A stretch of 64,000 bases of DNA from Cryobacterium glucosi (lineage in GTDB: Bacteria > Actinomycetota > Actinomycetes > Actinomycetales > Microbacteriaceae). The translations under genes and the position numbers were made by a program. The stretch spans positions 57,574 to 121,573 of the forward strand of contig NZ_SOFS01000045.1 in assembly GCF_004402235.1 (NCBI RefSeq), written 5' to 3'. This document shows, one piece after another, positions 1-10,563 of this stretch. Numbering within the stretch: the stretch's first letter is position 1; every line of letters begins with the position of its first letter. The notes under the pieces were generated by a model. The model did no database searches, was not told where the DNA came from, and worked only from the letters and a program-made list of their open reading frames with translations.

Positions 1-1029
1 CTTGTGGTGATGTACAAGGGCAAGGTCGTCGAATCCGGGCCCTCGCAGGAGATCCTGGCCAACCCGCAGCATCCCTACACGCAGCGTCTCGTCGCGGCGG
101 CTCCGAGCCTCGCATCGCGTCGGATCCAGTCGGCCAAGCATCCCGTCGTCGCCGCTCCCGCCACGTCCGTGGCAGGGGCGAACGACGATGTCCTGATCAA
201 GCGCGCCAGGGAGCGGGAAGATGCCGCCCCGACCAAGGACCTCATCTCGGTCGAGGGCATCTCCAAGATGTACCGGATCCGCACCAAGGGCCTGAAGTAC
301 AACGACCTGCTCGCGGTCAACGACGTGTCCTTCGGCATTCAGAAGGGCACCACGACCGCTCTCGTCGGCGAGTCCGGCTCCGGCAAGTCCACCGTCGCCA
401 AGCTCATCCTGCAGCTCGAGACCATCACGAGCGGCCGGATCGAGTTCGACGGCCAGGACGTCGCCGGCCTCAAGGGCGCGGACCTGCTCAAGTTCCGGCG
501 CCGGGTGCAACCGGTCTTCCAGGACCCGTACGGCTCCCTCGACCCGCAGTACAACGTCGGCAACACGATCGCAGAGCCGTTGCTCGCGCACAAGGTCGGC
601 ACGGCGAAGGAACGACAGGAACGGGTGCGCGAGCTCCTCGACCAGGTCTCCCTGCCCTGGGCCTCCCGGCACCGCTACCCGAGCGAACTCTCGGGCGGCC
701 AGCGGCAGCGCATCGCGATCGCAAGGGCGCTCGCGCTCAAGCCCGACGTGCTCGTGCTCGACGAGGCGGTCTCCGCCCTCGACGTACTCGTGCAGGGCCA
801 GGTGCTCAACCTCCTGACCGAGCTGCAGACGGAACTCGACCTGACCTACCTGTTCATCACCCACGACCTCGCCGTGGTCCGCCTCGTCGCGGACAACGTC
901 TGCGTCATGCAGCAGGGCCGGATCGTCGAGGCCGCAACGACGGACGAGGTCTTCGACAATCCCCGCCAGACCTACACGCAGGAGCTGCTCGCCGCGATCC
1001 CTGGCGGCAACTTCGAGTTCGGGCGCTAG
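1..1029 (+). CDS. Peptide/nickel-type ABC transporter ATP-binding protein, 5'-truncated by window edge
   Basis: The frame is open from base 1, so the start lies outside the window. The first 40 or so residues look like the tail of one ABC ATPase domain (GKVVESG, then HPYTQRL typical of Dpp/Opp ATPases). After a linker there is a complete second ABC domain: Walker A GESGSGKST near residue 125, the signature LSGGQRQR, Walker B VLVLDEAVSALD and the switch histidine in THDL. It is therefore probably a DppD-DppF-type double ATPase that powers import of oligopeptides, nickel or similar solutes from the cytoplasmic face. The substrate cannot be told from this piece. The permease genes are presumably upstream. 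Confidence 0.9.
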   Translation, partial: LVVMYKGKVVESGPSQEILANPQHPYTQRLVAAAPSLASRRIQSAKHPVVAAPATSVAGANDDVLIKRAREREDAAPTKDLISVEGISKMYRIRTKGLKYNDLLAVNDVSFGIQKGTTTALVGESGSGKSTVAKLILQLETITSGRIEFDGQDVAGLKGADLLKFRRRVQPVFQDPYGSLDPQYNVGNTIAEPLLAHKVGTAKERQERVRELLDQVSLPWASRHRYPSELSGGQRQRIAIARALALKPDVLVLDEAVSALDVLVQGQVLNLLTELQTELDLTYLFITHDLAVVRLVADNVCVMQQGRIVEAATTDEVFDNPRQTYTQELLAAIPGGNFEFGR

Positions 1030-1057
1030 ACCGGACCGGCCGGCTTCAGCGCCGGGA

Positions 1058-1089
1058 AACGGGGCGGGGACTGCGGTCCCCGCCCCGTT
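1058..1089 (+). terminator. Hairpin downstream of the ABC ATPase gene
   Basis: Perfect 14-bp stem (1058-1071 with 1076-1089) around a 4-base loop, 29 bases after the ABC stop codon. There is no clear T-run, so it is terminator-like rather than a classical intrinsic terminator. Confidence 0.6.
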
Positions 1090-1263
1090 CGTCGTCCAAG
1101 CGGATGCCCGGAACACCCCGGAGACGCGGCCGCAACGGGGCTCCCAGCCTCCCGGCAGGGAGAGTGCGGTAGGATTATCCGTTGGGTCGGACCTTGACCA
1201 CATACATCCATTCTTCGCCGCATCCGTTTGTCCGCGGCATCATTCTTCGTAAGGATTCACTTC

Positions 1264-3174
<1,911 letters not shown>

Positions 3175-3189
3175 TCCCACCTTGTCGGC

Positions 3190-3246
3190 GGCGCCGGCGG
3201 TTACGCTCTGGTAGACCAGAGCGGCACCGCCGGCGCCGTTTGTTTT
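3190..3246 (+). terminator. Intrinsic terminator after typA
   Basis: Outer arms 3190-3200 and 3227-3237 (11 bp, perfect) and inner arms 3204-3211 and 3216-3223 (8 bp, perfect) form a long hairpin followed by TTTGTTTT (3239-3246). This is the clearest rho-independent terminator near typA. Confidence 0.88.
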
Positions 3247-3272
3247 GCCCCACGACTGAGGAAGAGAAGAAG

Positions 3273-3719
3273 ATGACGACACCCCTCCTGCACGCCCGCG
3301 TCCTGGCGACGATCGCGCTTGCCCTGGTCGGCGGCACGCTGCTGACCGGATGCAGCGCCGACGCCGCGCAGAAGGCCGTGAACGGGGCCGTGCAGGGTGC
3401 GACAAACGGAGACGTGAGCCTGGGCGGCGCGCTCCCGGCCGGCTGGCCGTCCGAGGTGCCCATCGTCGACGGCGAAATCCTGTTCGCGTCGGCCCAGAAG
3501 GGTGACAAGCCCGGCTGGACCGTGACCGTCAAGGCAACCGCCGCCGATCCCGTAGCCGAGGCCACCCGGACCCTGACGGCCGCCGGTTTCGTGGCCGGGA
3601 GCGACGTCTCGGCGACGGTGGGCTCCGCAGGTCTCGTCTCGATGAAGAACGACCACTACGCGGTGCTCGTCGCTGGAAACACGGACGGCCTGCTCTATAC
3701 GGTCACGCCGGTCTCCTGA
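3273..3719 (+). CDS. Small secreted lipoprotein, function unknown
   Basis: A 148-residue protein with a type II signal peptide: a hydrophobic N-terminus and the lipobox LLTGC around residue 25, so it is probably lipid-anchored outside the cytoplasmic membrane. The mature part is small, Ala/Val/Gly rich and has no motif I recognise. The ATG at 3273 follows GGAAGAGAAG; the longer frame upstream overlaps typA and is not used. It lies directly after the typA terminator and converges on an oxidoreductase gene. Confidence 0.75.
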   Translation: MTTPLLHARVLATIALALVGGTLLTGCSADAAQKAVNGAVQGATNGDVSLGGALPAGWPSEVPIVDGEILFASAQKGDKPGWTVTVKATAADPVAEATRTLTAAGFVAGSDVSATVGSAGLVSMKNDHYAVLVAGNTDGLLYTVTPVS

Positions 3720-3756
3720 CCGCCGGGCCCCGAACGGCGCCTGCCCGCCGAATTCC

Positions 3757-4782
3757 TCAGGGGGCGACGTCGATGAGGACCTTGCCAACCAGGCCGGCCT
3801 CGACGGCGGCGTGCGCGCCCGCGGTGCTCTCGAGGGGGAAGCGGTGCAGGGGCAGGCCGGCTTCGGCACCGACGTGGAGGGCGCCGTCACCGATGGCCGA
3901 ACCGATGTCGGCGGCTGCGGCGTCGAGGAGGTCCTGGCCGAGCGTGTAGAGCAACTGGAACTGGTAGCGCACGTTGAGGGTCATCTGGGAACGGATGTCG
4001 AGCGCGAGCGGCTTTCCCGTCGTCGCGTACACCGCGATCGAGCCGCGGGTGCGGATCACGGCCGTGTTGAGGACCGCATTCTGCGCGGGAGCGACTTCGA
4101 CGACAAGGTCGACGCCTTCGGGCGCCAGCGCCCGGATGGCGCGGGCGGCATCCGCCTCGCGGTAGTTCACGACGTGGTGCGCGCCGGCGGCGGATGCGAG
4201 TGCGCCCTTCTCCGCGCTGCTCACCGTCGTGATGACGGTCGCCCCTGCCCAGCGGGCCAGCTCGATGGCCGCGTGGCCGACCGCGCCTGCGCCACCGGCG
4301 ACGAGCACAGTCCGTCCGGTGAGTGCACCGGGGGAGAGGCGCCGGGGTCCGTCTTCGGCGACGGTGAGCGCGCGGTGCGCTGTCATGGCCGGAACGCCGA
4401 GGGTCGCGCCGAGGTCGAAGCTCGCCGAGTCCGGCAGCGGGTACACCCGTTCGGCCGGGAGCACGGTGAAGTCCTGGGCGGTGCCGCCGGAGGCGAGTCC
4501 GTACGCGGCGATGGCCGTCCAGACCCGGTCGCCGACGTCCAGGCGCTCGACGCCCGCGCCGACGGCGTCGACGATGCCGGCGCCGTCCTGGTTCGGCACG
4601 ACCTCGGGGAACAAGAGCGCTTCGCCGGGCCGGCTGCCCGCGCGCGACTTCCAGTCGGTGGGGTTCACGCCCGAGACGAGGATGCGCACCCGTACCTCGC
4701 CGGGTCCGGGTTGCGGAAGATCGCGTTCGACGAGACGGAGGACGTCGGGGGTGCCGGTTTCGCTGTAGACGATTGCTCTCAT
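3757..4782 (-). CDS. NADPH:quinone reductase-like medium-chain dehydrogenase
   Basis: A 341-residue MDR-superfamily enzyme of the quinone oxidoreductase branch. The N-terminal GroES-like domain contains GVNPTDWKSRAG, and the Rossmann nucleotide-binding motif AGGAGAVGHAAIELA is near residues 160-175. It lacks the cysteine cluster of the structural-zinc alcohol dehydrogenases, which supports an NADPH-dependent quinone or enone reductase. The substrate is unknown. It is followed on the same strand by no close partner; an alpha/beta-hydrolase gene lies 64 bases upstream and may be co-transcribed. Confidence 0.88.
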   Translation of the reverse strand: MRAIVYSETGTPDVLRLVERDLPQPGPGEVRVRILVSGVNPTDWKSRAGSRPGEALLFPEVVPNQDGAGIVDAVGAGVERLDVGDRVWTAIAAYGLASGGTAQDFTVLPAERVYPLPDSASFDLGATLGVPAMTAHRALTVAEDGPRRLSPGALTGRTVLVAGGAGAVGHAAIELARWAGATVITTVSSAEKGALASAAGAHHVVNYREADAARAIRALAPEGVDLVVEVAPAQNAVLNTAVIRTRGSIAVYATTGKPLALDIRSQMTLNVRYQFQLLYTLGQDLLDAAAADIGSAIGDGALHVGAEAGLPLHRFPLESTAGAHAAVEAGLVGKVLIDVAP

Positions 4783-4846
4783 GCAGGTTCCAACGCCCCG
4801 GCGGCGGAAAAGGTTCCCGCGGCGGCACGGAATCGGCGGAACGAGG

Positions 4847-5623
4847 TCAGCGGCCCAGGAAGAAGTCGGCGAGCAGCGGGGCCAGCACGGCCTGGTCGAC
4901 GTCGTGACCCTGGCCGGGCACGGTCAGCACCGTACCGTCGGCGACGCAGGACGCCACGGCCACGGCTGCACGGGCTGCCCAGGCCGGGCTCCTGCCACCG
5001 GCGAGTGCCAGCGTGGGTGCCGTGATCGCGGTCAGGCGTTCACGAGGGGGCAGGCCGTCGCCCGTCAGGGCGAGTTCGTGCGGCAGGGTGGGGGCGAGGT
5101 GGACGAGTCCAGGCCAGAACAGTGCGGACGTGATGGAGCGCACGGCCGCGTCGTCCATTCCGGTGATGCGGAGGAAGAGCGCCGCTGCGGCAGCGGGGTC
5201 TCCGGCGTCGAGGGCGGCCTGGAGGCCGAGGTCGTCCGCCGGGGCCGGGTGCTCCGGATCGGCGGTGTATGGCGGCTCGTAGACTGCGAGCCGGGTGATG
5301 TGCACGCCGGCGGCGGCGGCCTCGATCGCCAGGATCGCTCCGGAGGAATGGCCGTACACGCCGGCTGCGCCTCCGGCCACGGCGACGAGGGCGGCCAGGT
5401 CCTCGATTTCGCGTTCGACCGCGTACGGCCCGGATTCCGGGCTCTCGCCCTTGCCGCGCCGGTCGAAGGTGTACGCCGTGACGTGCTCGGCGAGCAGGGT
5501 CACGAGCGGATACGGGGAGGACCGGGTGTTGAAGGCACCGCCGACGACGATGACCGGGTCCCCGGAACCGAGGCTGTCGTACGCGATCCGAGTGCCATCG
5601 GCCGACCGGACGAATTCGGGCAT
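4847..5623 (-). CDS. Alpha/beta-fold hydrolase
   Basis: A 258-residue cytoplasmic alpha/beta hydrolase. Visible features are the oxyanion-side motif VVGGAFNTR near residue 27, the nucleophile elbow GHSSGA near residue 93 (catalytic Ser) and a C-terminal GHDVD supplying the likely catalytic His. The substrate is unknown. It sits between efeU and the quinone-reductase-like gene on the same strand; the 50-base gap from efeU would allow read-through. Confidence 0.85.
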   Translation of the reverse strand: MPEFVRSADGTRIAYDSLGSGDPVIVVGGAFNTRSSPYPLVTLLAEHVTAYTFDRRGKGESPESGPYAVEREIEDLAALVAVAGGAAGVYGHSSGAILAIEAAAAGVHITRLAVYEPPYTADPEHPAPADDLGLQAALDAGDPAAAAALFLRITGMDDAAVRSITSALFWPGLVHLAPTLPHELALTGDGLPPRERLTAITAPTLALAGGRSPAWAARAAVAVASCVADGTVLTVPGQGHDVDQAVLAPLLADFFLGR

Positions 5624-5673
5624 CTGTGGTCTCCTTTGGCGACGGTGCGGCGGGTTCAGCGCGTTCAGCGGGC

Positions 5674-6540
5674 TCAGCGGGCGGTGGCGGCCATCTTCAC
5701 GGCATCGACGCGGGGGGCGACGACCGGACGCCCGGCCCGGTTGCGGGCGCTCGACACGAGGAAGATCGTGAGCACCGTTCCGGTGTATGCGAGCCAGACC
5801 AGCAGCGAGAGCCAGGTGGTCTCCGGCGAGAAGTTCAGAGTGCCCTTCAGCAGCGTGCCGTACCAGCTCTCCGGCGGGATGGCGGCGCTCACGTCGAAGG
5901 CGAGGTTGTGCTCGCCGGGGAGGATCCCGGACTCCTGCAGGTCGTGCACACCGTAGGAGAGTACCCCGGCCGCGACGACGATCAGGATCGCCCCGCTCCA
6001 GGTGAAGAACCGCGCGAGGTTGATCTTGAGCATGCCGAAGTAGATGAGCGCTCCGAGGCCGACCGCGCTGAGGATGCCGAGCGCGGCCCCGATGAGCGGC
6101 AGCGTGGTCTCGCCGGTCGACTGCACGGCGGCCCAGATGAACAGGGCCGTTTCGATGCCCTCCCGCCCGACGGCGAGGAAGGCGATCAGAACGAGGCCGA
6201 CGCCGGTGCCGACGAGGGAGCGGTCGATCGTGCCGCGGAGGTGGCCGCTCAGGTCGCGGGCCGTGCGCAGCATCCAGAACACCATCCAGGTGACCAGGCC
6301 GGTCGCGGCGATGGAGAGCGTGCCGGCGATGGCCGGTTCGGCCGATTCCGGAAGGCTCGCGGTGCCGAAGGTGAGCACGGCGCCGATCGTGAGGGCGAGG
6401 AGCACGGCGAGGCCGACGCCCGTCCAGAGACGGCCGAGCAGGTCGCGGCGGGCGATCTTCACGAGGTAGGCGACGAGAATGGTGACGATGAGGGCACCTT
6501 CGAGCCCCTCTCGGAGTCCGATCAGGTAGTTGGCGAGCAC
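5674..6540 (-). CDS. efeU: EfeU/FTR1-family iron permease, copy 1
   Basis: A 288-residue polytopic membrane protein of the FTR1/EfeU family that moves ferric iron through the cytoplasmic membrane. The two REXXE iron-ligand motifs are present: REGLE (residues 10-14) and REGIE (126-130). The GTG at 6540 gives the usual [12 protein letters not shown] start; an upstream in-frame ATG would add 13 unconserved residues. It lies 222 bases downstream of efeB with its own IdeR-like box, so it is probably a separate transcription unit. It is a close paralogue of the permease at 9570-10427. Confidence 0.93.
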   Translation of the reverse strand: MLANYLIGLREGLEGALIVTILVAYLVKIARRDLLGRLWTGVGLAVLLALTIGAVLTFGTASLPESAEPAIAGTLSIAATGLVTWMVFWMLRTARDLSGHLRGTIDRSLVGTGVGLVLIAFLAVGREGIETALFIWAAVQSTGETTLPLIGAALGILSAVGLGALIYFGMLKINLARFFTWSGAILIVVAAGVLSYGVHDLQESGILPGEHNLAFDVSAAIPPESWYGTLLKGTLNFSPETTWLSLLVWLAYTGTVLTIFLVSSARNRAGRPVVAPRVDAVKMAATAR

Positions 6541-6590
6541 GGCACTCCGGTTCTGGTCTGGATACTGATGCAGCATCACGATAGCACGGG

Positions 6591-6609
6591 GATGGTTAGC
6601 CTACCCTTA
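6591..6609 (-). promoter_or_regulatory. IdeR/DtxR-like iron box upstream of efeU copy 1
   Basis: On the minus strand the site reads TAAGGGTAGGCTAACCATC and matches 14 of 19 positions of the DtxR/IdeR consensus TTAGGTTAGGCTAACCTAA. It is 51 bases upstream of the efeU start. Iron-loaded repressor binding here would shut off efeU when iron is replete. The regulator gene is not in the window. Confidence 0.72.
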
Positions 6610-6666
6610 CCGATCGCTCCACGATCCTGAGAATCCGCGAGGGTTGCTCCGAGACCCCCGGACGGT

Positions 6667-6729
6667 CCGCGAGAGCGCACTTGTGGCCCTTCTCACCGCG
6701 TTTTCAGGGCCACAAGTGCGCTCTCGCGG
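6667..6729. repeat. Perfect 24-bp inverted repeat between efeB and efeU
   Basis: Arms 6667-6690 and 6706-6729 are perfectly complementary around a 15-base loop. The outer end CGCGAGAGCG is shared with the element at 8105-8165. It lies after the efeB stop and could terminate the efeOB message, but it has no T-run. Confidence 0.85.
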
Positions 6730-6762
6730 CAGGAAGGGCGGGCGGATGCGCCGCGGCGGCGG

Positions 6763-8181
6763 TCAGGCGAAGAGGGCGGCGCCGAGGTAGCTGCCGCGGG
6801 CGGCGCCGGGCGGGACGGCGAAAAGGGCTGAACCGACGTGCCGGACGTACTCGTTCATGGCGTCGTGCCGCGCGAGGGCGAGCTGCACGGTCGTGAACTG
6901 CGAGGGGCGGCGCTGGTAGCTGATGAAGAACAGCCCGGCCTCGAGCCGGCCGAGGTCGTCGTTGCCGTCCACGAAGTTGTAACCGCGCCGCAGCATCTGC
7001 ACCCCCTTGTTCTGGGCGGGGTGGGCGAGGCGCACGTGTGAGGCCGGGTCGATCAGCGGGGCGCCGTCCTTGCCGGTGCCGGCGAAGTCGGGCTCGGTGA
7101 ATTCGGTGCCGCCGGAGAGCGGGGCGCCTTCGCCCTTGGTGCGGCCGAACACGGTTTCCTGTTCGCGCAGTGCGGTGCGGTCCCAGGTCTCGATCGTCAT
7201 CCGGATCCGCCGGGCGACGAGGTAGGAGCCCCCGGTGAGCCACGCGGGGCCGTCGCCCGAGCCGACCCAGACCTGGTCGTCGACGACGGCCGGCTGTTCG
7301 GCCTTGATGTTGGCGGTGCCGTCCTTGAACCCGAAGAGGTTGCGCGGGGTGGCCTGGCTCGTGCTCGTCGACGAGGTGCGACCGAAGCCGAGCTGCGACC
7401 AGCGGATCGCCGCGCGACCGAAGGCGATCCTGGACAGGTTGCGGATCGCGTGCACCGCGACCTGCGGGTCGTCGGCGCAGGCCTGGACGCAGAGGTCGCC
7501 GCCGCTGCGCGCGGCATCGAGCTGGTCTCCTGGAAAGTGCGGCAGGTCGACGAGGGCGTCCGGGCGAGCGGATGCGAGGCCGAACCTGTCCTCGCCTGCG
7601 CTCGTCGCAAAGAGCGTCGGGCCGAAGCCGACCGTGATCGTCAGGCCGGCCGGAGGCAGCCCGAACGCCTCGCCGGTGTCCTCTGGCGGGGCATCGTACG
7701 GCCCGTCGACGGCCCCGTACCGGCCGATGTCGTGACCGGCGGTCAGGGCGGCGGCCGCGGTCGTCCAGTCCTGCAGCAGGGAGACCAGGTCGGCGCGGCT
7801 GGCTCCTGGGGTCAGATCGAACGCCGCGAAGTGCAGCCGGTCCTGGGCGGGCGTCACGATGCCGGCCTGGTGATCCTGGTAGAACGGGTAGACGGTGCTT
7901 CCCGCTGCCGGGGCGCCCGCCGCTGCGAGGGCCTGGACCCCGCGGTCAGCGGCGATACCGATGCCGAGGCCCGCGACGCCTGCCCCGGCGAGGCCGAGGA
8001 GGCCGCGCCGGGAGATGCCGCGCGGGGCTTTCGCTGGCGCCCCGACGGCGGGCGCCGTCCCCGACGCGCTCGCGCCGGCATCCGCCTGGTCGTCCCCTTC
8101 CTCCCGCGAGAGCGGAGTTTCGGCCCCTTCGGCGCGCGGGAAGGGGCCATTTTTCCGCTCTCGCGAATCGCCGCCCTTCAT
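6763..8181 (-). CDS. efeB: Deferrochelatase/DyP-type peroxidase EfeB, Tat-exported
   Basis: A 472-residue haem peroxidase of the dye-decolorizing family, the EfeB part of the EfeUOB iron system, which oxidises ferrous iron or removes iron from haem outside the membrane. A twin-arginine signal is visible (SRRGLLG, residues 57-63, then a hydrophobic stretch). The DyP motif GFKDG is at 284-288. The ATG overlaps the efeO stop (TGATG), so translation is coupled. The leader before the Tat motif is unusually long, 56 residues, because an inverted-repeat element (8105-8165) is translated there; no other ATG or GTG start was seen. Confidence 0.94.
   Translation of the reverse strand: MKGGDSRERKNGPFPRAEGAETPLSREEGDDQADAGASASGTAPAVGAPAKAPRGISRRGLLGLAGAGVAGLGIGIAADRGVQALAAAGAPAAGSTVYPFYQDHQAGIVTPAQDRLHFAAFDLTPGASRADLVSLLQDWTTAAAALTAGHDIGRYGAVDGPYDAPPEDTGEAFGLPPAGLTITVGFGPTLFATSAGEDRFGLASARPDALVDLPHFPGDQLDAARSGGDLCVQACADDPQVAVHAIRNLSRIAFGRAAIRWSQLGFGRTSSTSTSQATPRNLFGFKDGTANIKAEQPAVVDDQVWVGSGDGPAWLTGGSYLVARRIRMTIETWDRTALREQETVFGRTKGEGAPLSGGTEFTEPDFAGTGKDGAPLIDPASHVRLAHPAQNKGVQMLRRGYNFVDGNDDLGRLEAGLFFISYQRRPSQFTTVQLALARHDAMNEYVRHVGSALFAVPPGAARGSYLGAALFA
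8105..8165. repeat. Inverted-repeat element inside the 5' end of efeB
   Basis: Arms 8105-8129 and 8141-8165 pair at 19 of 25 positions (11 outer and 8 inner pairs flank an unpaired block). The outer CGCGAGAGCG end matches the element at 6667-6729. It encodes part of the odd N-terminal leader of EfeB. Confidence 0.8.
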
Positions 8182-9374
8182 CACAGGACGAGAGCCGCGG
8201 TGAGCCGGCCGAGGGGTTCGGCGAGGGCGTTGACCTGGTCGGCGAGGCCCTTGACGGTGCCGGTGGACAGGTCGGTGTACAGGACGAAGCCGTCGCCGAC
8301 TCGCTGGGCGTCGAGGAGGCTCTGCAGGGCGGTGAAGCGGGTGTCGAGGGTCGCGGCGAGGGCGGCATCCTTCTGCACGAGGACGTCCCGCACCCCGGCG
8401 TAGAGCACCCGGGCGCCGTCGACGTTGGCCTGGAAGTCCCAGAGGTCGGTGTGTGACCAGACCTCCTCCTCGCCGGTGACCTTGCCGCTCGCGACCTCGT
8501 CGAGGAGACCGATCGCGCCGTTGGTCTGCTGGGAAAGAGTGAACGTGAGCGGCTGCACCTTCTCGTTCAGGGTCGCCGTGTCCGTGACGAGCAGCCCGGC
8601 AAGGCGAGCGCGCTCGGCGGCCGGGTATGCGGCGAAGCCAGCTTCGGCCTCGGTCGGCCAGAGGTCCTTCTCGATGGCGTGCCAGCCGGTCCAGTCCTGG
8701 CCCTCTTCGAGGTCGGCCTCGCGGAGGTCGAGCTTCGGATCCAGGTCGCCGAAGGATTCCGCGACGGTCTCGACCCGCTCCCAGTGCGCGCGGGTGGCCG
8801 CGTAGAGTCCGCGGGCGGTGTCGTCGTCGCCGGCGGTGTATGCGGCGGCGAACGCGGCGGTCCCGGTGACGAGCTGGCCGATCTGGTCTTTCACGTAGGA
8901 CGCATAGTTGGCGTTCGCGGTGTCGATGCGCGCGCTGAGTTCGGCGTCGCCGGGGGCGTTCGTCGCGGCATCCGCAGCGCTCGCCGGAGTCACGGTGAAC
9001 GGGGCCTGGCCGATGCCCGCACCGGTCATGCCGGGCTTGCACGCCGTGAAGTAGCTGCCGGCGCTCAGGTCGACGACGAGGGTACGGCTGAGGCCGGGGC
9101 CGATGTTCTCCGCCTCACCCACGATGCGGAGCTGGTCGTCGCCGAGGAGGTAGAACTCGGTGACCTGGTCTCCGGAGTTCGAGACGGTGAAGGTGACGTT
9201 GCCGGCCGGGGCCTCCGCTCCGGACACGGTGCACGCCGTCGCGCTGCTGTCGACGGTCAGGGCGGCGTGCGCGGCGCCGGGCGCCGAGGCGTTCGGGACG
9301 CAGCCGGTGAGGGCGAGCAGGGAGACGAGGCCGAGGGTGACGCTCCCGGCGAGGGGGAGGATTCGGGGCTGCAT
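8181..9374 (-). CDS. efeO: Iron uptake lipoprotein EfeO (cupredoxin plus M75 domain)
   Basis: A 397-residue extracytoplasmic component of EfeUOB that binds iron for EfeU. The N-terminus is a lipoprotein signal with lipobox LTGC near residue 25. A cupredoxin-like domain (about residues 38-135) is followed by an imelysin/M75 domain carrying the HXXE motif in GWHAIEKDLWP. The ATG is preceded by TAAGGACTCC. It is upstream of efeB with a 1-base overlap and 195 bases downstream of the second efeU; that gap holds a 15-bp tandem repeat. Confidence 0.94.
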   Translation of the reverse strand: MQPRILPLAGSVTLGLVSLLALTGCVPNASAPGAAHAALTVDSSATACTVSGAEAPAGNVTFTVSNSGDQVTEFYLLGDDQLRIVGEAENIGPGLSRTLVVDLSAGSYFTACKPGMTGAGIGQAPFTVTPASAADAATNAPGDAELSARIDTANANYASYVKDQIGQLVTGTAAFAAAYTAGDDDTARGLYAATRAHWERVETVAESFGDLDPKLDLREADLEEGQDWTGWHAIEKDLWPTEAEAGFAAYPAAERARLAGLLVTDTATLNEKVQPLTFTLSQQTNGAIGLLDEVASGKVTGEEEVWSHTDLWDFQANVDGARVLYAGVRDVLVQKDAALAATLDTRFTALQSLLDAQRVGDGFVLYTDLSTGTVKGLADQVNALAEPLGRLTAALVL

Positions 9375-9465
9375 GGAGTCCTTAGGGGTGGTGGGGCGGG
9401 AACATGGTCCGCGGCGCGGATGCCGGGCGCGCCCGGTGTGCGACGGGCGGGCGAGGGAGCCCGAA

Positions 9466-9540
9466 CCGATTCGAACCGAGCCGATTCGAACCGAGCCGAT
9501 TCGAACCGAGCCGATTCGAACCGAGCCGATTCGAACCGAG
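9466..9540. repeat. Tandem repeat, five perfect 15-bp units
   Basis: The unit CCGATTCGAACCGAG occurs five times without change, followed by a partial copy. It fills much of the efeU-efeO intergenic gap. Perfect identity suggests recent expansion and length variation among strains. Confidence 0.97.
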
Positions 9541-9569
9541 CCGACGGGAGTTTTCGGGTTGCGGAGCGA

Positions 9570-10427
9570 TCAGGCGCTTGCCAGCACGGTGTCGGGCAGA
9601 TCCTCCGTCGAGGTGGTTCGGGTGCGGCCGCGGTGGACTGCGCGGGCGAAGAAGGTGAGCGTGGTTCCGACGTAGGCGACCCAGACCAGGAGTTCGAGCC
9701 AGGTCGTCGCGGGGGAGAAGTTGAGCGTTCCCTTGAGCAGGGTGCCGTACCAGCTGTCCGGCGGGATGGCGGCGCTCACGTCGAAGGCGATGCTGTGCAG
9801 GCCCGGCAGGACGCCGGCCTCCTGCAGGTCGTGCACGCCGTAGGAGAGCACGCCGGCCGCGACGACGATGAGGATGCCGCCGGTCCAGGTGAAGAATTTC
9901 GCGAGGTTGATCCGCAGCATCCCCGAGTAGATCAGCCAGCCGAGGCCGGCAGCCGTGACGATGCCGAGGAAGGCGCCGAGGAGCGGCAGGGTGGTCTCCC
10001 CGGTCGCCTGCACGGCGGCCCAGAGGAACAGCGCCGTTTCGATGCCCTCCCGGCCGACGGCGATGAAGGCGACGACGACGAGCCCGATGCCGGAGCCGAG
10101 CAGGGACTTGTCGATGCTGCCGCGGAGGTGGCTCGAGAGGGTGCGCGCGGTGCGGAGCATCCAGAACACCATCCAGGTCACGAGCCCGGTCGCGGCGATC
10201 GAGAGCAGTCCGCCGATCGTCTCCTGGGCCGCGAACGAGAGGCCGTATGTGCCGTAGGTGAGCAGGGCGCCGATGGCGAGCGCGAGGAGCACGGCGAGTC
10301 CGACGCCCGCCCAGATTCGCGGCAGAACGTCCTTCCGCCCGATCTTGACGACATAGGCGACGAGGATCGTCACGATGAGTGCGGCTTCGAGGCCCTCACG
10401 GAGGCCGATCAGATAGTTTGCGAGCAC
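9570..10427 (-). CDS. efeU: EfeU/FTR1-family iron permease, copy 2
   Basis: A 285-residue polytopic permease with REGLE near residue 10 and REGIE near 130, closely similar throughout to the copy at 5674-6540. The GTG at 10427 starts the same [12 protein letters not shown] sequence. A much longer open frame upstream overlaps the divergent PIG-L-like gene and the iron box and is rejected. It is first in the efeU-efeO-efeB order, the usual arrangement of the system. Confidence 0.93.
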   Translation of the reverse strand: MLANYLIGLREGLEAALIVTILVAYVVKIGRKDVLPRIWAGVGLAVLLALAIGALLTYGTYGLSFAAQETIGGLLSIAATGLVTWMVFWMLRTARTLSSHLRGSIDKSLLGSGIGLVVVAFIAVGREGIETALFLWAAVQATGETTLPLLGAFLGIVTAAGLGWLIYSGMLRINLAKFFTWTGGILIVVAAGVLSYGVHDLQEAGVLPGLHSIAFDVSAAIPPDSWYGTLLKGTLNFSPATTWLELLVWVAYVGTTLTFFARAVHRGRTRTTSTEDLPDTVLASA

Positions 10428-10455
10428 GGTTTCCTGGTCTTCGGGAGCGGTTGAG

Positions 10456-10474
10456 TTTGGTAAGGCTATCCTTA
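10456..10474 (-). promoter_or_regulatory. IdeR/DtxR-like iron box upstream of efeU-efeO-efeB
   Basis: On the minus strand TAAGGATAGCCTTACCAAA matches about 14 of 19 positions of the DtxR/IdeR consensus, with the dyad GTAAGG/CCTTAC intact. It is 28 bases upstream of the efeU copy 2 start, in the divergent gap with the PIG-L-like gene, so it may affect both. Confidence 0.75.
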
Positions 10475-10563
10475 CTCGAGCGACTCTACCGGCGGTCGGC
10501 CGCGAATGTCCAGTTATTATTCTGAGGTGGGTGTCCGCCAATCCGACCCTGGGGAGCTCATCG

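Noticed and set aside
9466..9540. Possible CRISPR array
   Set aside because: The units are contiguous 15-mers with no spacers, and no cas gene is present.
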